Positions 60,079 through 64,000 of a stretch of DNA of 64,000 nt are shown here, piece after piece (positions within the stretch are counted from its first letter, which is position 1; every line of letters starts with the position of its first letter). The position numbers were made by a program, and so were the translations under genes. The DNA lies in contig JALNYN010000005.1 in assembly GCA_023229825.1 (NCBI GenBank), forward strand, positions 1-64,000, in the 5' to 3' direction. A model generated the notes under the pieces. That model did not search any database, had not been told where the DNA came from, and saw only the letters and a program-made list of their open reading frames with translations. Source of the stretch: Minisyncoccota bacterium (GTDB lineage Bacteria; Patescibacteriota; Minisyncoccia; Phycocordibacterales; CAIJYI01).

Positions 60079-60079
60079 C
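59974..60079. repeat. CATTCCGG palindromic element forming the 3' end of hypF
   Basis: Same order as 57387-57499: CATTCCGGACTTGATCCGG, CCACGTCGG, GATTCCGGGTCCATCC, CGCCAAGGCTACGG, CCGGAATGAC. The hypF TGA is within the terminal GGAATGAC. Confidence 0.88.
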
Positions 60080-60099
60080 AAAGTAAAGGAGGTGATGAT

Positions 60100-60327
60100 A
60101 TGTGTTTATCTATACCGGGAAAAATCGTTGCTATTGAAGGCAATGAACCTTTCCGCACAGCCAAAGTGAATTTTGGAGGGGCGATAAAAGGCGACATTTC
60201 GCTTTTGTTTTGCCCCGGTGCGAAAGTCGACGATTATTGCCTGACTCATGCGGGCAATGCGCTTGAAATAATCGATGAAGCGCTTGCGCTTGAAACGATC
60301 ACATTGCTGCAAAGCGTCAGGAGATAA
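60100..60327 (+). CDS. hypC: hydrogenase maturation chaperone HypC/HupF family
   Basis: The 75-residue protein begins MCLSIPGKI, with the essential Cys2, and ends with the ALEIIDEAL pattern. It carries the Fe ligand group with HypD and delivers it to the large subunit. A strong AAAGGAGGTGA site lies just after the palindromic end of hypF. Two nt separate its stop from the hypD ATG. Confidence 0.95.
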   Translation: MCLSIPGKIVAIEGNEPFRTAKVNFGGAIKGDISLLFCPGAKVDDYCLTHAGNALEIIDEALALETITLLQSVRR

Positions 60328-60329
60328 CG

Positions 60330-61484
60330 ATGAAATATATTGACGAATTTCGCGACAAGGAAGTTGCGAAGGGGGTGATCGCCGAGATCAAAAGAACGGT
60401 CGAGGAGATCAAACAAAACCCTGAAATAAAATTGCCGATTCGCATAATGGAAATTTGCGGAGGGCAAACCCATTCGATCTTACAGTACGGTATCCATTCG
60501 GCGCTTCCCGAGGAGGTGGAATTTGTCCACGGTCCGGGATGTCCCGTTTGCGTTACTCCCATTGAAACCATCAACCTTGCTCTGGAACTCGCGAAACAGC
60601 CGAACGTGATCTTCACGTCCTTCGGCGACATGCTGCGCGTTCCCGGCTCGGATGAAAATATGTTTGAAGCAAAAGCGAAAGGAGCCGACATTCGGTGGGT
60701 GCGGTATTCTCCAACTGAAGCGGTCGAGATCGCGAAACAAAATCCCGACAAAGAAGTCATATTTTTTGCCATCGGATTTGAAACCACAACGGCCCCGATC
60801 ACCGCAGCGCTCCATAGAGCAGAAACGGACGGAGTGAAAAACTTCTCGATCCTTCCCGCCATGGTTCGCGTTCCTCCCGCGCTCGAAGTAATTTTGAGCG
60901 ATCCGGAATGCGTTGTTGACGGCATTCTCGCCGCCGGCCACGTGTGTACGGTTATGGGCACGGAAGAATACGAACCGCTCGTCCAAAAATACGGCGTTCC
61001 GATCGTGGTTACCGGTTTTCAGCCGGTAGACATTTTGAACGGCACGCTTATGGTCTTGAAACAGTTGAGAGACGGTCGAAGTGAAATTGAAAATGCTTAC
61101 GGATGGGTGGCTCGCGCTTCGGGCAATACCGTGGCAAAAACACTCATTGATAAGTATTTCAAGATAATCGATCGAAAATGGCGCGGTATCGGAACAATAC
61201 CAAATAGCGGTTTCGGACTTCGCGATGAATATCTTCATTACGATGCCGAACTGAAATGGAAAAATATAGATGCCCGAAAAGAACCCGAACCCAATGCATA
61301 TTGCGGTCTCGTTCTGATGGGGAAAATTAAACCAACAGAGTGTCCTTTTTTCAGAAAGGAATGTTCGCAAGAGCATCCTATCGGGGCGCTTATGGTTTCC
61401 TCGGAGGGCGCATGCGCGGCATACTTTTTGTATCAGCAGGACATTAGCCCTTCGACAAGCTCAGGGCAAGGAGAAACTAAATGA
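60330..61484 (+). CDS. hypD: hydrogenase maturation protein HypD
   Basis: The 384-residue [4Fe-4S] protein has MEICGGQTHSI, HGPGCPVCVTP, the FEIGFETT-like IGFETTTAPI and the C-terminal Cys cluster region (YCGLVLMGKIKPTECPFFRKEC). It assembles Fe(CN)2CO with HypC and HypE. The last dozen residues (SPSTSSGQGETK) come from a palindromic repeat. The stop overlaps the hypE start (ATGA). Confidence 0.96.
   Translation: MKYIDEFRDKEVAKGVIAEIKRTVEEIKQNPEIKLPIRIMEICGGQTHSILQYGIHSALPEEVEFVHGPGCPVCVTPIETINLALELAKQPNVIFTSFGDMLRVPGSDENMFEAKAKGADIRWVRYSPTEAVEIAKQNPDKEVIFFAIGFETTTAPITAALHRAETDGVKNFSILPAMVRVPPALEVILSDPECVVDGILAAGHVCTVMGTEEYEPLVQKYGVPIVVTGFQPVDILNGTLMVLKQLRDGRSEIENAYGWVARASGNTVAKTLIDKYFKIIDRKWRGIGTIPNSGFGLRDEYLHYDAELKWKNIDARKEPEPNAYCGLVLMGKIKPTECPFFRKECSQEHPIGALMVSSEGACAAYFLYQQDISPSTSSGQGETK
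61447..61468. repeat. GCCCTTCGACAAGCTCAGGGC palindrome at the hypD 3' end
   Basis: The hairpin GCCCTTCGACA/AGCTCAGGGC is read as PSTSSGQ. It directly abuts AAGGAG, the hypE ribosome-binding site 7 nt before its ATG. Confidence 0.85.
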
Positions 61485-62524
61485 CTTATAGTTTAGAATG
61501 CCCTGTGACGGGGTACAAAGAGACGGATGTCGTCACCATGGCCCACGGATCGGGCGGAGAGAGCATGCAAAAGCTCATCAGTGAAATGTTCGCAAAGGCG
61601 TTTCCCGATCTGCAAGCGGAAGATGATGCGGCAACTTTTGACGTATCGGGACCGGGGCAGTTCGCGACTAGTATCGATTCCTTCGTGGTTGACCCTATTT
61701 TCTTCAAGGGCGGAAATATAGCTTCGCTTTCCGTTCATGGAACGGTCAATGACTTGGCAATGAAGGGGGCAATGCCGCTTTATCTTAACGTCGCGTTCAT
61801 TCTTGAGGAAGGACTCCCGTTAAGGCGGTTAAAATTGCTTGTTTTATTACTCGCAAGGGCAGCAAAAAAAGCTGGCATAAAGATCGTTACGGGCGATACG
61901 AAGGTCGTACCGAAAGGAAAAGGCGACGGCATATATATAATTACCTCCGGCATCGGCGTAGTCTTCTGCGAGAAAAGTTTGACTCCCGGACCGAAAAAAG
62001 TTTCGGTCGGAGACAAAATTATCGTTTCAGGAGACATCGGCCGACATGGCATGTCGATCATGTCTGCAAGAGAAGGATTTGATCCGCTTCGTTCGGATTC
62101 CGCTCCATTGAATGAAATGGTCAAGAGTTTGTACGATCGGGATATCAATCCGAAATGTATGCGCGATGCAACACGAGGCGGAGTTGCCGCCGTGCTAAAC
62201 GAGATAGCGAGAGTGAAAAAAGTTCACATCCGCATCGATGAGGAGAAAGTTCCCGTCGATGAGGAAATAAAAGGACTTGCAGAAATTCTCGGTTACGATC
62301 TGCTGCACGTGGCCAACGAAGGAAGATTTGTTCTTTTTGTAAAACCGGAAGATGCCGAAAAAACGGTAAAAATTCTCCAAACTTTTAAAGGTGGAGAACA
62401 AGCCGCCATCATCGGCGAAGTAGTGAAGGAACACAAAACCGGTTCGGTAACCGCAGAAACCCTTCTCGGCACCGAAAAACCCATACTAATGCCCGCTGGA
62501 GAGATCCTCCCGCGCATTTGTTAG
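61481..62524 (+). CDS. hypE: hydrogenase maturation protein HypE
   Basis: The 347-residue PurM-like protein has the ATP-binding fold (AHGSGGESMQKLI, DDAATF, DSFVVDPIFFKGGNIASLSVHGTVNDLA) and the C-terminal PRIC whose Cys is carbamoylated by HypF and dehydrated to thiocyanate. It is the last gene of the hyp cluster; hypA and hypB are not in the window. Confidence 0.97.
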   Translation: MTYSLECPVTGYKETDVVTMAHGSGGESMQKLISEMFAKAFPDLQAEDDAATFDVSGPGQFATSIDSFVVDPIFFKGGNIASLSVHGTVNDLAMKGAMPLYLNVAFILEEGLPLRRLKLLVLLLARAAKKAGIKIVTGDTKVVPKGKGDGIYIITSGIGVVFCEKSLTPGPKKVSVGDKIIVSGDIGRHGMSIMSAREGFDPLRSDSAPLNEMVKSLYDRDINPKCMRDATRGGVAAVLNEIARVKKVHIRIDEEKVPVDEEIKGLAEILGYDLLHVANEGRFVLFVKPEDAEKTVKILQTFKGGEQAAIIGEVVKEHKTGSVTAETLLGTEKPILMPAGEILPRIC

Positions 62525-62555
62525 TAAAGAGTTGATCTTTTAGTGCAAAGAACCC

Positions 62556-62585
62556 AAAGGCGGTCAAATTGACCGCCTTTTTTTG
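62556..62585 (+). terminator. hyp operon terminator
   Basis: AAAGGCGGTCAA/TTGACCGCCTTT perfect stem followed by T-rich sequence. Confidence 0.92.
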
Positions 62586-62631
62586 TTTTTTCAAGGATTT
62601 GTGCTATGATAGCCAGTGTAAATCGAGATAT

Positions 62632-62703
62632 TGGGGTGTAGTGTAATGGTAACACGCCTGCCTTTGAAGCAGGAGACTCTTGGTTCGAGCCCAAGCGCCC
62701 CAG
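62632..62703 (+). tRNA. tRNA-Gln (TTG)
   Basis: Acceptor TGGGGTG/CGCCCCA, anticodon stem CCTGC/GCAGG with loop CTTTGAA (anticodon TTG) and T arm CTTGG/CCAAG with TTCGAGC. Discriminator G; CCA not encoded. A TATGAT box lies near 62605. Confidence 0.94.
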
Positions 62704-62707
62704 CACG

Positions 62708-62752
62708 CAAAAAATTACCTCGCAAAGGAGTATCTTTTGCAGGTGATTTTTG
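62708..62752 (+). terminator. hairpin after tRNA-Gln
   Basis: AAAAATTACCT-c-GCAAAG pairs with CTTTTGC-AGGTGATTTTT; A and T tracts flank the stem. Probable terminator. Confidence 0.65.
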
Positions 62753-62835
62753 TGTAAATTATTAGCATACGGATTTTAAAAAGAATGAGTGCCTGACTAC
62801 CGTTCGTAAGAGAATTATAACTGTCTCGAATTTAT

Positions 62836-64000
62836 ATGATTAAGAAGATTACCTTAGAAAATTTTCGATGTTTTCAGAAACATACATTATGCTTCCGGGA
62901 CTTAACGGTTATTGTTGGTAAAAACAATGCAGGAAAATCCACTATTGTTGAAGCGTTGCGTTTAATTTCTTTAGTAACAAATAGGTACAGAAAACTTCCA
63001 TATAAAATGCCTCCCGATTGGACTGATTTACCTAAAAAGTGTTTAGGAGTGAGTCCTTCTATAAAAGGACTGGATATTGGTTTAAATGGGTTATTTTTTC
63101 AAAACAACGATGGACCAGCAAAAATAACTGTTTTTTTTGATAATAACGCAAAAATCGATTTAATGATTGGAGAAAAAGCTGAGTTGTTCGCGTTAATATT
63201 TGACAGTCAGGGTAAGATTATTTTAAATAAATCACAGGCGTTAATAAATGAGATGTCAGAAATAAACATTCTTCCTCAAATTGGTCCATTAAAAGACAAG
63301 GAGGATTTGCTTACTGAAGAATATGTGAAATATAATATTTTTTCAAATCTCGCGTCCTTACATTTTCGAAACCAACTGATTCATCTCGGACAGTACTTTA
63401 ATAAATTTAAAGAACTTTCAGAAAGTAGTTGGGAAGGTTTAAAAATAATTAGGTTTGAAAAAGGAAGTCAGTTAAATGATGAACCACCTTTTTTGCTCGT
63501 AGAAGATAGCAACTTTATTGGAGAGATTGCAACAATGGGGCACGGCTTACAAATGTGGCTACAAACGATGTGGTTTCTCGCGAGATGTGATAAAAATTCA
63601 ATCGTAATATTAGATGAGCCAGATGTTTATCTTCATGCAGATATGCAAAGAAATCTTATTAACTTCTTTAGGTGTAAATTTAAACAGGCGATAATAGCAA
63701 CACATTCGATTGAAATCATTTCGGATGTTGAACCGCTTAATATTTTGGTGGTAAAAAGAGAAAATAACGAGTCTGTGTTTCTAGATGGTGTTCCCGGGGT
63801 ACAACAAATTATTGAGAGTTTGGGGAGCGTGCATAATTTAGAATTAATCCGCTATTGGTCGGCAAAAAAATTCATATTTTTAGAAGGAAAAAAAGATGAT
63901 CTTAAAATACTAGAAATCCTTCAAAAATTGTTCACCCTCAGTCCCCTGAATCTTTCTTCGATACCAGTAGGGTACACAGATGGGTGGTCTGGGTGGGAAA
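62836..64000 (+). CDS. OLD-like AAA ATPase/nuclease, cut by window end
   Basis: 388 codons are visible and the frame stays open to the edge. N-terminal SMC/RecF-like start IKKITLENFRCF, Walker A GKNNAGKST (about residues 29-37), an ABC-type signature region GHGLQMWLQTMW, Walker B IVILDEPDVYLH and the H-loop ATHSIEII. A Toprim-like start (KFIFLEGKKDD, about residue 350) begins before the edge. This is the OLD family plan, found in phage-defence nucleases including GajA. The sequence is more AT-rich than the hyp genes. It lies beside a tRNA, a common insertion site. Confidence 0.85.
   Translation, partial: MIKKITLENFRCFQKHTLCFRDLTVIVGKNNAGKSTIVEALRLISLVTNRYRKLPYKMPPDWTDLPKKCLGVSPSIKGLDIGLNGLFFQNNDGPAKITVFFDNNAKIDLMIGEKAELFALIFDSQGKIILNKSQALINEMSEINILPQIGPLKDKEDLLTEEYVKYNIFSNLASLHFRNQLIHLGQYFNKFKELSESSWEGLKIIRFEKGSQLNDEPPFLLVEDSNFIGEIATMGHGLQMWLQTMWFLARCDKNSIVILDEPDVYLHADMQRNLINFFRCKFKQAIIATHSIEIISDVEPLNILVVKRENNESVFLDGVPGVQQIIESLGSVHNLELIRYWSAKKFIFLEGKKDDLKILEILQKLFTLSPLNLSSIPVGYTDGWSGWE

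Noticed and set aside
61478..61486. Recoded TGA (glycine) as in Gracilibacteria or SR1
   Set aside because: TGA functions as a stop at hypD/hypE, hypF and several other gene ends, and no gene requires reading through TGA.

Overview
The window reads like a genome fragment of a Candidate Phyla Radiation bacterium (Patescibacteria, most likely Parcubacteria-like). This placement is inferred from gene content and style, not from a marker phylogeny. Supporting traits are compact genes, tRNA genes without encoded CCA, many probable leaderless transcripts (a TATAAT-like -10 box about 6 nt before ATG), small membrane proteins, an HRDC-XseA fusion, a CxxC zinc-ribbon protein, and a four-subunit group 3b-type [NiFe] hydrogenase next to a simple fermentative enzyme set. 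TGA is used as a stop codon, so the code is standard.

Layout. 1-690: a 72-bp tandem array runs into tRNA-Phe, followed by inverted and direct copies of the tRNA 3' end. 0.7-9.4 kb: HD-domain protein, receiver-domain protein, glycerate 2-kinase, EEP phosphoesterase, a hypothetical protein, a large surface protein and glycyl-tRNA synthetase. 9.5-10.05 kb: a gene-free MITE-like element with long inverted ends. 10.1-15.7 kb (minus strand): PIN-PhoH ATPase, SDR threonine dehydrogenase-like enzyme, a 2-TM protein, IMP dehydrogenase and a hypothetical protein. 15.9-22.5 kb: 2-oxoacid:ferredoxin oxidoreductase (delta, alpha, fused beta-gamma), a YgjP-type metallopeptidase, pyruvate kinase, a DUF167 protein, a membrane cytochrome b5-domain protein and a membrane protein. 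22.7-27.4 kb: hydBGDA hydrogenase operon, whose large subunit is fused to its own maturation protease. 27.6-35.5 kb: small membrane proteins, pseudouridine synthase, CDP-alcohol phosphatidyltransferase, PHP phosphoesterase, GT2 glycosyltransferase, thioredoxin-like protein, xseA and xseB. 35.6-43 kb: a giant beta-helix/LCAT-like hydrolase followed by three 4-TM paralogues alternating with truncated hydrolase copies. 43-57.3 kb: dnaJ, plsC, an acyl-ACP-reductase-like gene, histidine kinase, tyrS, rplU, rnpB, small proteins, dnaX, histidine phosphatase, PHP protein, tRNA-Arg, CxxC protein and a membrane protein. 57.6-62.5 kb: hypF-hypC-hypD-hypE. 62.6-64 kb: tRNA-Gln and an OLD-like ATPase/nuclease cut by the window edge.

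The metabolic genes fit together. Pyruvate kinase and the 2-oxoacid:ferredoxin oxidoreductase would feed reduced carriers, and the soluble NAD(P)-linked group 3b-type hydrogenase would dispose of or recover electrons as H2. HypFCDE builds its Fe(CN)2CO site; hypA and hypB are not in the window. The other striking feature is the density of small palindromic elements of several families. Most lie in intergenic gaps, but members also sit inside hypF (twice), hypD and xseA coding sequence and in a variable helix of the RNase P RNA.
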